Notes: generated by a model from the sequence alone, not told the origin. 64,000 bases of DNA from Rhipicephalus microplus (GCF_043290135.1 NC_134701.1:199004101-199068100), one strand, 5' to 3'. Counted from the stretch's first letter, positions 1 to 10,019 are shown. Made by a program: numbers and translations.

Positions 1-11
1 AGAAATGCTCT

Positions 12-84
12 TGTGCCTGCCAGGGATCGAACCTGGGACCTTCCGCGTGTTAGGCGGATGTGATAACCACTACACCACAAGCAC
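12..84 (-). tRNA. tRNA-Val (AAC), array copy 1
   Basis: A complete 73-nt cloverleaf folds on the minus strand. The acceptor stem pairs GTGCTTG with CAGGCAC, with one G-U pair. The D-arm contains GG (18-19). The anticodon stem TCCGC/GCGGA closes the loop CTAACAC, giving anticodon AAC. The T-stem CCAGG/CCTGG closes loop TTCGATC, and the discriminator base is A. It decodes GUU and, with inosine at position 34, GUC (known for eukaryotic tRNA-Val AAC). Internal A and B boxes are intact. There is no intron and no encoded CCA. The sequence is identical in copies 3, 5, 6, 9 and 11. The terminator for this copy lies beyond the left edge of the window. Confidence 0.96.
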
Positions 85-157
85 AGCTGTGCAGAGCTCT
101 CACGAATGAGTCTTTGTTCAACGACGTATATTGATACCGTAAAAAAAGAAATGCTCT

Positions 158-230
158 TGTGCCTGCCAGGGATCGAACCTGGGACCTTCCGCGTGTTAGG
201 CGGATGTGATAACCACTACACCGCAAGCAC
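158..230 (-). tRNA. tRNA-Val (AAC), copy 2, U8C variant
   Basis: Same fold as copy 1, with a coding-strand T-run terminator at 141-147. It differs at one base: position 8, between acceptor and D-stem, is C instead of the nearly invariant U, which normally forms the U8-A14 reverse-Hoogsteen pair. It may be a weakened gene or a drifting duplicate. The same change appears in copy 4. Confidence 0.85.
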
Positions 231-302
231 AGCTGTACAGAGCTCTCACGAATGAGTCTTTGTTTAAAGACGTATATTGAAACTGTAAAAAAGAAATGCT
301 CT

Positions 303-375
303 TGTGCCTGCCAGGGATCGAACCTGGGACCTTCCGCGTGTTAGGCGGATGTGATAACCACTACACCACAAGCAC
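303..375 (-). tRNA. tRNA-Val (AAC), copy 3
   Basis: Matches the array consensus at all 73 positions, and the anticodon is AAC. The T-run terminator on the coding strand corresponds to 287-292. No defect is visible. Confidence 0.95.
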
Positions 376-448
376 AGCTGTACAGAGCTCTCACGAATGA
401 GTTTTTGTTTATTGACGTATATTGATACCGTAAAAAAAGAAATGCTCT

Positions 449-521
449 TGTGCCTGCCAGGGATCGAACCTGGGACCTTCCGCGTGTTAGGCGGATGTGA
501 TAAACACTACACCGCAAGCAC
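449..521 (-). tRNA. tRNA-Val (AAC), copy 4, U8C and G19U variant
   Basis: It shares the U8C change of copy 2 and also has G19 replaced by U in the D-loop. G19 normally pairs with C56 of the T-loop to form the tRNA elbow. Two hits at near-invariant tertiary positions make this the most likely non-functional member of the array, although the secondary structure and anticodon are intact. T-run terminator at 432-438. Confidence 0.75.
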
Positions 522-593
522 AGCTGTACAGAGCTCTCACGAATGAGTCTTTGTTTAAAGACGTATATTGAAACTGTAAAAAAGAAATGCTCT

Positions 594-666
594 TGTGCCT
601 GCCAGGGATCGAACCTGGGACCTTCCGCGTGTTAGGCGGATGTGATAACCACTACACCACAAGCAC
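594..666 (-). tRNA. tRNA-Val (AAC), copy 5
   Basis: Consensus sequence throughout, anticodon AAC, T-run terminator at 578-583 on the coding strand. Confidence 0.95.
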
Positions 667-738
667 AGCTGTACAGAGCTCTCACGAATGAGTTTTTGTT
701 TATTGACGTATATTGAAACTGTAAAAAATAAATGCTCT

Positions 739-811
739 TGTGCCTGCCAGGGATCGAACCTGGGACCTTCCGCGTGTTAGGCGGATGTGATAACCACTAC
801 ACCACAAGCAC
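739..811 (-). tRNA. tRNA-Val (AAC), copy 6
   Basis: Consensus sequence throughout, anticodon AAC. The T-run terminator corresponds to 723-728. Confidence 0.95.
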
Positions 812-884
812 AGCTGTACAGAGCTCTCACGAATGAGTCTTTGTTTAAAGACGTATACTGAAACTGTAAAAAAAGAAATGCTCT

Positions 885-957
885 TGTGCCTGCCAGAGAT
901 CGAACCTGGGACCTTCCGCGTGTTAGGCGGATGTGACAACCACTACACCACAAGCAC
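885..957 (-). tRNA. tRNA-Val (AAC), copy 7, T-stem and D-loop variant
   Basis: Two substitutions from the consensus. The G-C pair closing the T-loop becomes G-U, which also alters the B box, and the A before the D-stem 3' strand becomes G. It still folds with anticodon AAC. The changed B box could lower TFIIIC binding (inference). T-run terminator at 868-874. Confidence 0.85.
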
Positions 958-1029
958 AGCTGTACAGAGCTCTCACGAATGAGTTTTTGTTTATTGACGT
1001 ATATTGAAACTGTAAAAAAGAAATACTCT

Positions 1030-1102
1030 TGTGCCTGCCAGGGATCGAACCTGGGTCCTTCCGCGTGTTAGGCGGATGTGATAACCACTACACCACAAGC
1101 AC
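1030..1102 (-). tRNA. tRNA-Val (AAC), copy 8, variable-loop variant
   Basis: A single U-to-A change in the variable loop (about position 47), a tolerant site, so it is probably functional. T-run terminator at 1014-1019. Confidence 0.92.
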
Positions 1103-1176
1103 AGCTGTACAGAGCTCTCACGAATGAGTTTTTGTTTATTGACGTATATTGAAACTGTAAAAAAAAGAAATGCTCT

Positions 1177-1249
1177 TGTGCCTGCCAGGGATCGAACCTG
1201 GGACCTTCCGCGTGTTAGGCGGATGTGATAACCACTACACCACAAGCAC
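1177..1249 (-). tRNA. tRNA-Val (AAC), copy 9
   Basis: Consensus sequence throughout, anticodon AAC. It has the longest terminator of the array, eight T residues (1159-1166). Confidence 0.95.
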
Positions 1250-1322
1250 AGCTGTACAGAGCTCTCACGAATGAGTCTTTGTTTAAAGACGTATATTGAA
1301 ACTGTAAAAAAAGAAATGCTCT

Positions 1323-1395
1323 TGTGTCTGCCAGGGATCGAACCTGGGACCTTCCGCGTGTTAGGCGGATGTGATAACCACTACACCACAAGCAC
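1323..1395 (-). tRNA. tRNA-Val (AAC), copy 10, acceptor-stem mismatch
   Basis: The right-most gene of the array. The 3' acceptor strand reads CAGACAC instead of CAGGCAC, giving a C-A mismatch at the fourth acceptor pair. The rest is consensus and a T-run is present at 1306-1312. Its upstream flank (plus-strand right side) diverges seven bases after the gene, so it lacks the upstream DNA shared by the other copies. Confidence 0.85.
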
Positions 1396-2161
1396 AGCTG
1401 TCTAACGAACAATTGGCGCAAAAATTTCTTCACAGCACTGTGGAAGCTAAGCGCAGGCTTCATACCGCACCAAAATATAGTGCTTAAGTTTGCTGATAAT
1501 TTTCTCATCTGCCTTGGTTAAATAACTGCAGCTTCATTCATAAGGAAACTCAACAATTGCTGGAAGTCTTTGCTAATTAAGAGGCAGCTATGATTCTCTT
1601 CGCAAAAATGTCTTCCTTTTTTTTTTTCATTTATTAGGTGGCCCCAACTATCATCGCATCCGTTTTCTGATGTTCACATGGCGTCTATGACGTAGTGGCT
1701 CTGCGTGCGGCGGAAAACGCGCTGTTTTGTTCTCCAAAAAATATATATGTACTTCTATTATGACACTAAACTGTATACACTACACCGTCGAAATGTTTTC
1801 TGCCGTTCACATGTGCAGATCCTGCGCCTCTTTGACCTTCGCTCCAACTTAAGGATAACTTGTCGCAAAGTATAGCATACAGCAGGGCATGTATTTTTGT
1901 ACCACTGTGGTAATGTGTACCCGCACAACTATAAATTTATGCTTTTCTTGTACCGTCGTTCCTTCCGTATCACATACTCCACAAACTTTATGACACTCAT
2001 TTCGCAGAAAAGAAGTAAAAATGTGCTTGGTGAAATATATTCCGGTAAAATATAGATTAACATCATACACTCTCACTTACTTGCCAAAAAATGTGCTGAA
2101 AGTAATATATTCTAGAAAAAAACGTAAATAAACGTTATACTCAATTTTTTGGCTAAAAAAG
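1396..2161. other. Spacer between array and isolated tRNA: no gene seen
   Basis: AT-rich DNA separates array copy 10 from copy 11. It contains short A- and T-runs and no coding-like frame, no SINE body and no array spacer sequence. Confidence 0.6.
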
Positions 2162-2234
2162 TGTGCCTGCCAGGGATCGAACCTGGGACCTTCCGCGTGT
2201 TAGGCGGATGTGATAACCACTACACCACAAGCAC
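2162..2234 (-). tRNA. tRNA-Val (AAC), isolated copy 11
   Basis: Identical to the array consensus over all 73 nt but lying 766 bp outside the array. Its flanks do not match the array spacer: the left flank reads ggctaaaaaag, which supplies a six-T terminator (2155-2160), and the right flank diverges after agctg. Perfect identity with unrelated flanks suggests either gene conversion with the array or strong purifying selection on the gene (inference). Confidence 0.95.
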
Positions 2235-2694
2235 AGCTGCCACGCCGGCTAAGTGGATATCACTTGAAAGCAGCACTCTTTGAAAGCGACCTAATTTCAC
2301 GACCGGTTGTTCCGTCTCTGGCATGGTTGGCTGCGGCGCGCGGAAATATTGGCGCGAATCGCACAAGATTTGAACTTGTCCTTTTTTTTTTAGCAGGCCA
2401 CGGATCAGTGAATCTCCATCTGAACCTTTGAGTATCCACACGGAAACTACGCGTGGTTCTCTTTGGCGAGTGGAGGTCCTGGACGCTAAAGGGTTTCGAA
2501 CAAACTTTCTTTAGAAACTGTAACAAGTTCAGGACAAATATTGCCATGTCCTATTTTTACTCTTACGAGTCATGTGGGATGGCGTCGAGGTCGAATGTGA
2601 ACTTGTAGAGCCACGTTGGTGTCCGTGCTGACCTCATGAGCAGGTGATGTAGCGGGAATGCTTCTGCCCTGCTTAGCTCTTTTGTCCAAAGCGT

Positions 2695-2752
2695 GTTTGC
2701 GTAGTGTAGTGGTTACGATACCTTCAGTTGGATTTAGAAGTCACTGAAGGTA
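2695..2752 (+). pseudogene. tRNA-Val-like 5' half
   Basis: Bases from 2695 read gtttgcgtagtgtagtggtt, close to the 5' half (acceptor strand, A box, D-loop) of eukaryotic tRNA-Val of the GTTTCCG type, which is a different isoacceptor from the array. No anticodon arm or T-arm follows. Instead the sequence makes its own short hairpin, accttcag paired with ctgaaggt. It is either a truncated tRNA pseudogene or the head of a decayed tRNA-derived repeat. Confidence 0.45.
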
Positions 2753-3851
2753 CTGGAGCTTTCCTCAATATTACGAGTTGGCATGCGAAGGAGCTTGGTC
2801 AGATAATAAATATGTTACATATCCCGCATGCTGCGAAATATACTCGTTTTGTTTCCGACAGTCCAGTTAAATGCTACTATATATATATTTGGCTCTGGTT
2901 CCCACAGATGGCCGTCTTAGCTGTTACGTAAATTTAACAGGCAAGCGCACTTCAGTTTAGAAACCAACCCGACACCACTAGACTGGACAGCATGCAAGAG
3001 CAGAACATACTCTGCTCGCCTGACCGCTTGAATGCAACGCCGCTTCCGTTCTTAGTCATATGATTTACAGGAGAAAACGTAGACGAATACGTCCTCCTTC
3101 ATTTCTACATATTGTAGCACACGAGTGCGAAGCAGTACCGCCAGCACTCTTCGGTTTCATCGATGCGCGCCTGCACAACCTCGACCAATCACCTCTTTTC
3201 GGCGGCGGAAACAGCTGAGAAGTGCACGCTTTTGACCCCCAGGGCGGCGCTGCCCGCATCGTCAAGATAGTTACTGTATGTACAGTAACTCTAGCATATA
3301 CAGTAACTCTAGTTAAACTTTACAGGTCGTGCCATCTAGCGACGTTCAGTTGAACCAAGCACGCCTCGGACGCCACAGTAGAGAATAGTTCAATGGCCGT
3401 TGTGGCTGCTGTGGTTCCCGCTACTTTCGCTCTGCTGCTACTAGGGTCGCGTCCGCGCAGTAAAGCCGTGCGACGTTGTACACGGCAACTGTGACGTGAG
3501 ACGACCACTTTCAGGCGGGGTATTTGAAGTGCGCTAACGGGATGCGGACCGCTAAAACGTGATTTTATTTCAAAATCTTCCTTGGCGCAAAAGTAGCGCT
3601 GCCAGGTTTATGAACCGCTATTTCAGCAATCAACATCGACACAATATGTGTGTTTAGTGTTCCTTAAAGGACGAAAAAAAAAAGTGTTCCGCAACGCTGG
3701 TGCAATGACTAGCACTGCTATAACAGTGCTGTCTGTGTGGCTCCTCGGTGGCACCACACAACAAATATCTTGGTGGAATAGCTCGAAAACACACCGGCAC
3801 TCAGGTATTGTATTCCAAAAGGACTTGTTTTTGGGCTCGTTGGTGCATACT

Positions 3852-3999
3852 TGGTGCAGAAGACTGAGGCGCAAAAAAACATAACGTGAAGCAGGAAGAG
3901 CAGGAGAGAAGACAGAACAGAACAGCGCCAATCTGTCTGTCTTCTCTCCTGCTCTTCCTGCTTCACGTTATGTTTTTTGCGCCTCAGTCTTCTGCACCA
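3852..3999. repeat. Near-perfect 64-bp fold-back inverted repeat
   Basis: The left arm 3852-3915 and right arm 3937-3999 are reverse complements apart from one indel in an A-run (seven A against six T), with a 21-nt loop. Immediately outside lie direct copies of caggtattgtatt (3802-3814 and 3998-4010). The arms are not coding. The minus-strand ORFs here read through the hairpin. Confidence 0.9.
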
Positions 4000-4010
4000 G
4001 GTATTGTATT

Positions 4011-6140
4011 TTTGGTCTTTTCCACTGTGCATCCATGACAATTGGCTTGGCTTTCTTTACTACTCAGATCCACTGATTTATGACGTGAGACCCGATGGTT
4101 TTGATTTTGTGCACGCAACCCAGCAAAATATTTAGTTAGATTTACCTTCATGTTCCGTTCATGCCACATACAGCGCGACCGCACAGCAGCTGATGTGTAT
4201 AGGATAATGCTTGTACTGCATGCGTGTCGACGACGATCGCACAATCAGCGCAAGGCTCAACATTGCAGCCACCCGTCCTTGCCACCAACTCCTCCCATTC
4301 GCCCTCACGGCTGAATGGTTGAATACACATAGCACAGCGCAAAATAAATTATAGGCTCAGTTTTTCCTCATCACGCAAACGATGTCTGGTATACGATGAC
4401 ATCGTTCCGGTCGCCGTGAATCGCTCGTCATAGGAAGGTTCAAGGACGAACGTCCCATCGTTCCAACAGGTGCTTATAGAAGGCGAACGTATGCGCAGGG
4501 TAATGATGCTCCAACCGTTTCGGTCGGTGTGACACGGTACATATGGTTGAAAAAACGAAAATGCAGTGGCAACTTCGGGTAACCATGCTGTGGTGTCATT
4601 TCTGTGATGATTCTTATTGTTGCAAAACAGAGATTCTATTGCTTCCTGCCTAATTGTTTTTTTCGCCTTTCCCCACTTACAAGTCTAGCTGTAAACATAG
4701 AAAAAATATCTTATTACGCCTTGTTTTGGCTTCGAAGCAGCCGGGTCGGTCACAGGAAGGGCAAAATTTTCAGCTTTACGCTCTAAAAAAATGATTAAAA
4801 GGGGTAGGGAGGTTGTGGTACTTCGATAAAAGTCCGCCTATACAAGTGTGAGCTAAGGGTGTCGCCGCCAGCTTTGCACGTCACTTCTGGTGCTGGAGTT
4901 TGTACATTGTCATTCTGGCACAGGATTGGCTTGGAAATCTTTGTCTACGTCAATCAAAGACAAGCATGCTACATCAGCCAAAAGAGCCACGTTAAGCTCC
5001 TAAGATAAACTTAGCACTTAGGTGTGCTAATGAACTTGTAGAGCCACGAGGAAAGAAACGTAGAACACGAGGAAAGAAACATGAAACGCGACGCAAACTA
5101 TATCAACACAAAATTTATTGAAGCATATATATGTGTGGTTAGATGAACATGTGCTAAAAAACCCATGAACAGACAAATGTATAGTCTTAGTGATAAACCA
5201 GCGTTGCCTAACATGAACCAGCGTCGCGGAGGTGTTCACACGGTTAGTGTAAGCACCTCATCGTTCTCCTCAGCCTAATATTTCATCTATCACATATTTC
5301 GGCTTGGGATATAGGTCTTATACACCAACTCGGTAAGCTGTGGTTCATTCCGCCGCCTTATAACCCAGCAGCGTACACTTCATGTGCAGTGCCATACCAT
5401 GTCCGCGCAGTGTGAAAAAAAATAAAAAAAACATGCTACATTCTCGCTTGATGCACGTGTTGGCGGGGAAAAGAGTCATCCTGTTTTTTTTTCTTAGAAG
5501 AAGAGATAAGCTTAGCCCCCTCCCCCCCCCCCCCTTTTTTTTTTTAGTATGTGTTAATCCTCTTCTTCGGGTTATCTTGAAGCGGGGTATGGCGTGACAC
5601 ATCGCTTTCTTTGCAGGATAGTTACAAAAGGAGATAAGTGATAAAAGAAGTGCGGGACCCGACACAGTTCAGCCCGTTCATTTCAAAAAGCCATAGCTAA
5701 TTTGACAAATCGGTGCGTGTTAAAGCATCTTGTCTAGCAAGTTCGTTTGTGATCCGACGAGGAGACAGGGAGATCCACAGATTGGTCACGGGTCCAGGCT
5801 CTTGGTTATTTTGCTTGCCACAAAATCAGCACTTGGCATTCTGCGCTCGTGTTCTACATATTCTCTCACTCGTGTCCTCGCGCTGTTTAAGAACGTCAAT
5901 GAACCAACTATAAGAACGTCGTTTACTGAGAAGGAGGAAACAACGGAGGAAAAGAAACACGGCAGAGATGGGAAGAATGACTTGGGCTACATTCTTGTGC
6001 AGCGCCGTACAACGCGAGCCCGGTACAGAGGTGTGGATCCCAGCTATTCGGTACATTTTTAATACACATTTTGCGTGAAGAGACCACAGTGAGTTTCCCT
6101 TTCGACATGTGCTAGACCTGCTTAAAAAAAAAAAAAATGT
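4011..6140. other. Non-coding stretch: no gene recognised
   Basis: Holds short homopolymer runs (a C-run then T-run near 5521-5547) and a duplicated block reading cacgaggaaagaaac twice at 5045-5083. None of the small open frames resembles a known family. Confidence 0.5.
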
Positions 6141-6144
6141 CGCG

Positions 6145-6245
6145 GTGTAGCCGGCAGGCTCGGCTTGCCGGTCCCTTAGTGAGTCGGGTGCGCGACCCAT
6201 TCACGCTCCGCAGAACCCAATAAAAGAATTTTCCTTACTTCCTTC
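6145..6245 (+). mobile_element. LINE 3' end fragment (RNase H family), very short
   Basis: The plus strand translates as AGRLGLPVP followed by stops and then a tail containing aataaaag. This resembles the extreme C-terminus seen at 36930 (AAEGLGLSVPTW) and 47690 (AAKLGLALPSW). Only the last codons and 3' UTR remain, so the call rests on a short match. Confidence 0.4.
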
Positions 6246-8238
6246 CTACGAAGAAAGGGTGTTCTGCCCAGCTGGCATCCCGAGGTTGCCAGCTTTTTTG
6301 TAATGTGGATTGAGCCCAAGGGGTCGCCGGAGCACAAAAGTGTCCTGTCATCCAGAGTGGCCCGAGGGCCCTTTGTCGTCCCTCTTCCCCCTAAATCACT
6401 AAAGCTGTTTAACTATATGCCTATCAGCACACCGGTCTGCAATTTTCAGTCGGAATAAGGCATCTCAATTCATTTTCAGCTGACTCACGCTGCCACTCAG
6501 AACAATCTGAAATAGGCGAGGGTTCGTCTGGTCAGAAAGTTTCGACCGTCTGGTCGAAAGTTCGTCTGGTCAGAAGTGGGATCAGTAGCGAGACGTGGTC
6601 ACACATGAACTCAGAACCGATGCACCTAGTAGCAGGTGTCAAGTCGTCTTGTTTACATGTGGGTGTGAAGCAGAAGTGTGTCTTGAGCGCTGCTGCTTAT
6701 GAAGGGTCCGTGACCAATCGGCCGACTGTCCGTAGGTACTTGGGCGCTGCCGATAAGCAGGAGTTCCATGAACGTTCGTCCGAATAGTCACGCACGTGTT
6801 GAGTGGTGAGTCACGCTAACCATGCAGGTGAGTGACAGAGTCGCTAGTTCAAACTTTTGTGCTATTCACCCGAGGCGCCGATGGTGGAAACAACGGACGC
6901 ACGTTTGCGTGGAACGTCCTTTTAAATAGCCTGGACCAAGCGGTCAAAAACATCCCTAAACAGGGGTTTTGTGCTAGAGCCGGCGTTTTGACAAGTGAAC
7001 TTGTCTTCATCAAGGCTATAGAAGTGGTTTCTTTAGCGCTAACGCGTATATGCTTTGCACCATCCCCTCCAATTTGAACAGAGAGGGAGCGGACAACTGT
7101 GGATATGGAGAGTGGGGGGGGGGGAGTCGTGACGAATTGGGTATGTGTAAAAGGGAAGATCTGTCCCGTGAATAGAAAGAATGGACTGACTGTGGTACAC
7201 GTGAAAGTCTCATGATAGCTTCTGCGCTGGCGTGTATGACAATAGCCCGTAGAGACGGCAGTGAGGGAGGACAGAAAAGATAAGATGACGCGACGGACGA
7301 GGGGAAAGTGACAAAAGCTCGACAGTCAGAGAGACGAGACACGGGTGGAGTGGCCAGTTCCGCTCATAATAGGTGCATCTGGGTTTTTTTTTTTTTATGC
7401 GCTGAGTAGCTTGTCGACTTTTCCAGACGCTGGCCGTGTTTGCTTGAGGGTAATATGTATTTCTTGCCAATATAGTTATTTGCAGACTGTTAAGAAGCAA
7501 TTAAGGTGCATTGCCAATTACAGATGGGCGAAAGTAACGACACTGCATTACTATTACTTTTGAAAATTATTGAGATTACTTTTAGAATAGTTCGTGAACT
7601 AACTCAAGAACACTTTATTTACAGCGCATGTGCAGTCATGCTCAATAGAAGTTGCAACACGCTGGCTGTTGTTAAGTCACCCAGAGCCTGAACAATGACA
7701 CCGACAAATGTTAAATTGTTTTAGAAAGTACCAATAATAGAGAGCTTATTTCACCATTTTTTTTCATGCACATGCCACGTAGGTGCCATCTCATTATTAT
7801 GGCTTCAAATTGAGTAAGACAGCGTGTTGCAACCGCTATTGAGCGTAACTGCACATTAAAGTTTCGGGGTTCTGTTCAGTTGTCCGCTTTTATACATCAT
7901 AAGGGGAGTGGGAGGGTGATATTTTTGTCAAATGTAATTGGGGCAGTAGTGAGTCACAAGTGATTCGTGAGATTACTAAATTATCAGGTGACCAATTGCC
8001 GACAAGTCGGGTTATTTCAGTGCTCGTCAAGTTCACTAATAGCGTGTTTGTCTACGTCATTGCTTAGTTGAACGTCGAAATAGAACATTCGTCGGGCGAA
8101 TCATCGAGCAAAGTTATTCAGGCACTGATAAATGCGCATTGATCGTAGAGTGGTCACTACCTGCAAGATTACGTTAAAAAAGTAAATAAATATTCTCGTC
8201 ATAAATATATATTCTCGGATATCATAGTTGAAATAAAG
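6246..8238. other. Non-coding stretch: no gene recognised
   Basis: Unremarkable DNA with a G-run at 7116-7125 and a T-run at 7383-7397. No coding-like frame or recognisable repeat was found between the two LINE fragments. Confidence 0.5.
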
Positions 8239-8490
8239 AAGAGGAAATGGACACCGGCCGGACATGTAGCGCGTAGACAGGATAACCACTGGTCATTAAG
8301 GGTAACTAACTGGATTCCCAGAGAAGGGAAGCGGGTTAGGGGGAGACAGAAGGTTAGGTGGGCAGACGAGATTACGAAGTTTGCGGGTATAAATGGGCAG
8401 CAGCAAGCACAGGACCGGGTTAACTGGCGGAACATGGGAGAGGCCTTTGTCCTGCAGTGGACGTAGTCAGGCTGATGATAATGATATTCT
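8239..8490 (+). mobile_element. Non-LTR retrotransposon 3' end (RTE-like reverse transcriptase C-terminus)
   Basis: The frame 8239-8466 is open for 75 codons to a natural TAG. It reads AGHVARRQDNHWSLRV near the start and NWRNMGEAFVLQWT at the end. The spacing of W, PREGKR.RGRQ, RW.DEI and DR.NW residues is typical of the C-terminal tail of endonuclease/reverse-transcriptase proteins of RTE-like LINEs (family knowledge). After the stop comes ggctgatgataatgat, a trinucleotide-type tail expected of such elements. There is no start codon and no upstream RT domain, so the copy is 5'-truncated. The clade assignment is tentative. A second, shorter copy lies on the other strand at 28668. Confidence 0.75.
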
Positions 8491-8724
8491 CGTCCATCGT
8501 TGCGCATATTTTTCTGTGCATGTTCACTGAACGAAATAGTTGCGTTATGTCGTAGTTGTCAGGTGCTTCATATAATTAAAATGCTTTCAAGAATGAGAAA
8601 ATTTATTAAACTTCCGTTTCTTGCCGGTCTTCTTCGCAAAAGTTGCAGTTCTTCTTTTTTTACGATTTCTTCCTTCGGCGCGATTATGTCCTTGTTAGCT
8701 AGGTTCATATGGGAGATAGTGGCT

Positions 8725-8778
8725 CAAGTACTAGTAATTTGATATAGGTAGTGACCCAAGTACTAGTAATTTGATATG
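8725..8778. repeat. Short tandem duplication
   Basis: The 21-bp string caagtactagtaatttgatat occurs at 8725-8745 and again at 8758-8778, starting 33 bp apart. Confidence 0.85.
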
Positions 8779-9079
8779 AAATTAAAAAAAAATACAGTGG
8801 ACAAACAGACAAATTCTCGCCAATATGTATCCGGACCTACGACCTTCGCATAACGCCTCCGATGCTCTACGCACACCGCTTTTCACGCTAGAAGCGCGTG
8901 AAAAATATCGGTGGCAGCTCGCTGTCAACCCTAGTGGCTTCACTTGTCGAGGTCGCCCGACGGCGGCCGGCGCGTGCAGGGACGCGAGACGTGCGAAAAC
9001 GCACGAGCTGCCACCCTGCACTTGACAACAGGCGACTGTGAAGACCCCGAGAACAAGTGAACAACCTTCACTTCGGTAA

Positions 9080-9548
9080 GAAAGGGTGGTCGTAGTAGTG
9101 GTAGTAATGAGAGAGAGGAAGAGGCCGAGGCGATACCCAGAGTGTGGGAAAGAGTTGAGATGGGAGAGAAAACAAGAAAGAGGCTTTCCTCTTTCAGCAC
9201 TCGCAGCGTCAGCGAAAACCACACAATGGGCGAGAGGAGGTGTGATAAGGACGGGGCGAAAGGAGAAAGCGACGGAGCAGAGAAAGTTGCTCGCTTCGTA
9301 CGGGACTCGTCGTGACGTAGCAGAGAGAAGAGAGAGAGAGACGGCTAGCGTCAACAGAAAGAGGGACTCAGCTGCCAAGTTCATCGCATAACGCGCGGAA
9401 TCGTGCTGCGAGCGAGAAGACCGGGAAGCGACGTGACGGACGGCTGGGGGCCAGCCTCTCTTGTTGATTCTCCGCGGTATCACGGAGTTCGAGTGTGTGC
9501 GTGGTGTTAGCAACAACAAGTGAACCCCAACAACATAGGAGCAGCGCC
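9080..9548 (+). promoter_or_regulatory. 5' leader / promoter-proximal region of the SDR gene
   Basis: Purine-rich (GA-repeat-like at 9110-9185 and 9325-9342) and CpG-containing sequence leads into the SDR start codon. The composition contrasts with the AT-richer flank to the left. No convincing TATA box was found at a useful distance, and the transcription start cannot be placed from sequence alone. A long open frame on the opposite strand here is attributed to composition rather than coding. Confidence 0.4.
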
Positions 9549-10019
9549 ATGGAGGGATCGGGCAACAAAGTGTGGCACATTGCGTACAATTTGCTCCTCG
9601 TGCTGTACTACATCGCCGAGGCGGTCGTGGTGAAGTTGGTGCCGCGCAAGTACTTGCAGCGCAAGAGCGTGTCCGGCGAGACGGTGCTAGTGACGGGCGC
9701 CGGCAGCGGCATCGGTCGCCTGCTGTCGCTGCGATTCGCGCAGCGCGGGGCGCGCCTCGTGCTCTGGGACATTGACCGGGCGGGCAACGAGGAAACGGCG
9801 CGCCTGATCCGCGAGGCCGGCGGCAAGGCCTGGCCCTACGTGTGCAACGTGGCCGAGAGCAAGACCGTGTACGAGACGGCGGCCAAAGTGCGCGAGGACG
9901 TCGGACGCGTCGACATCGTCGTCAACAACGCCGGCGTCGTCACCGGCAAGCGGCTACTCGACCTGCCCGACGAGCTGATTGCGCGTACCTTCCAGATCAA
10001 CACACTGTCGCACTACTGG
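9549..10019 (+). CDS. SDR16C-family short-chain dehydrogenase/reductase, exon 1
   Basis: Encodes residues 1-157 of an NAD(P)-dependent oxidoreductase closest in my recollection to epidermal retinol dehydrogenase 2 (SDR16C5) and 17-beta-HSD 11/13. These are ER or lipid-droplet membrane enzymes acting on retinoids or steroids; the substrate here is unknown. Residues 8-31 form a hydrophobic N-terminal helix (membrane anchor). T49-G56 is the TGAGSGIG dinucleotide-binding loop. D74 ends strand beta-2 (LWDID), which favours NAD(H). N126-G129 is the NNAG motif, and N151 is the catalytic-tetrad Asn. The start ATG sits in gcgccATGg, a strong Kozak context, and is the only upstream in-frame ATG. The frame stays open into the intron for 27 further codons, but homology stops at W157, followed by the donor gtaagt. 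Confidence 0.95.

Larger units (their letters stand above)
1..1395 (-). repeat. Tandem tRNA-Val(AAC) gene array, ten units
   Basis: Ten tRNA genes lie head to tail, starting every 145-147 bp (73-nt gene plus about 73-nt spacer). The spacer is conserved: each unit carries an A-run on the plus strand just left of the gene, which reads as a Pol III T-run terminator on the coding strand. The spacers fall into two types, one with tttaaagacg and one with tttattgacg. They largely alternate, so part of the array behaves as a dimer of about 291 bp. The unit sequence already begins at base 1, so the array extends left of the window. It ends abruptly after the tenth gene, where the usual flank agctgtacag is replaced by unrelated sequence. 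Local tandem duplication by unequal exchange is the likely origin (inference). Confidence 0.95.

Noticed and set aside
1..1395. CRISPR-like look of regular repeats and spacers
   Set aside because: The repeat unit folds as a tRNA with anticodon AAC, the spacers are themselves conserved, and the host is eukaryotic.
700..1508. Minus-strand ORFs encoding repeated LCLWCSGYHIRLTRGRSQVRSL-type peptides
   Set aside because: They are translations straight through the tRNA-Val genes and spacers. The repetition comes from the tRNA array, not from a protein family.
8782..9519. 245-codon minus-strand ORF opposite the SDR leader
   Set aside because: Ser/Arg/Leu-rich low-complexity product mirroring the GA-rich leader. 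No domain is present and it sits antisense to the 5' UTR of a real gene.
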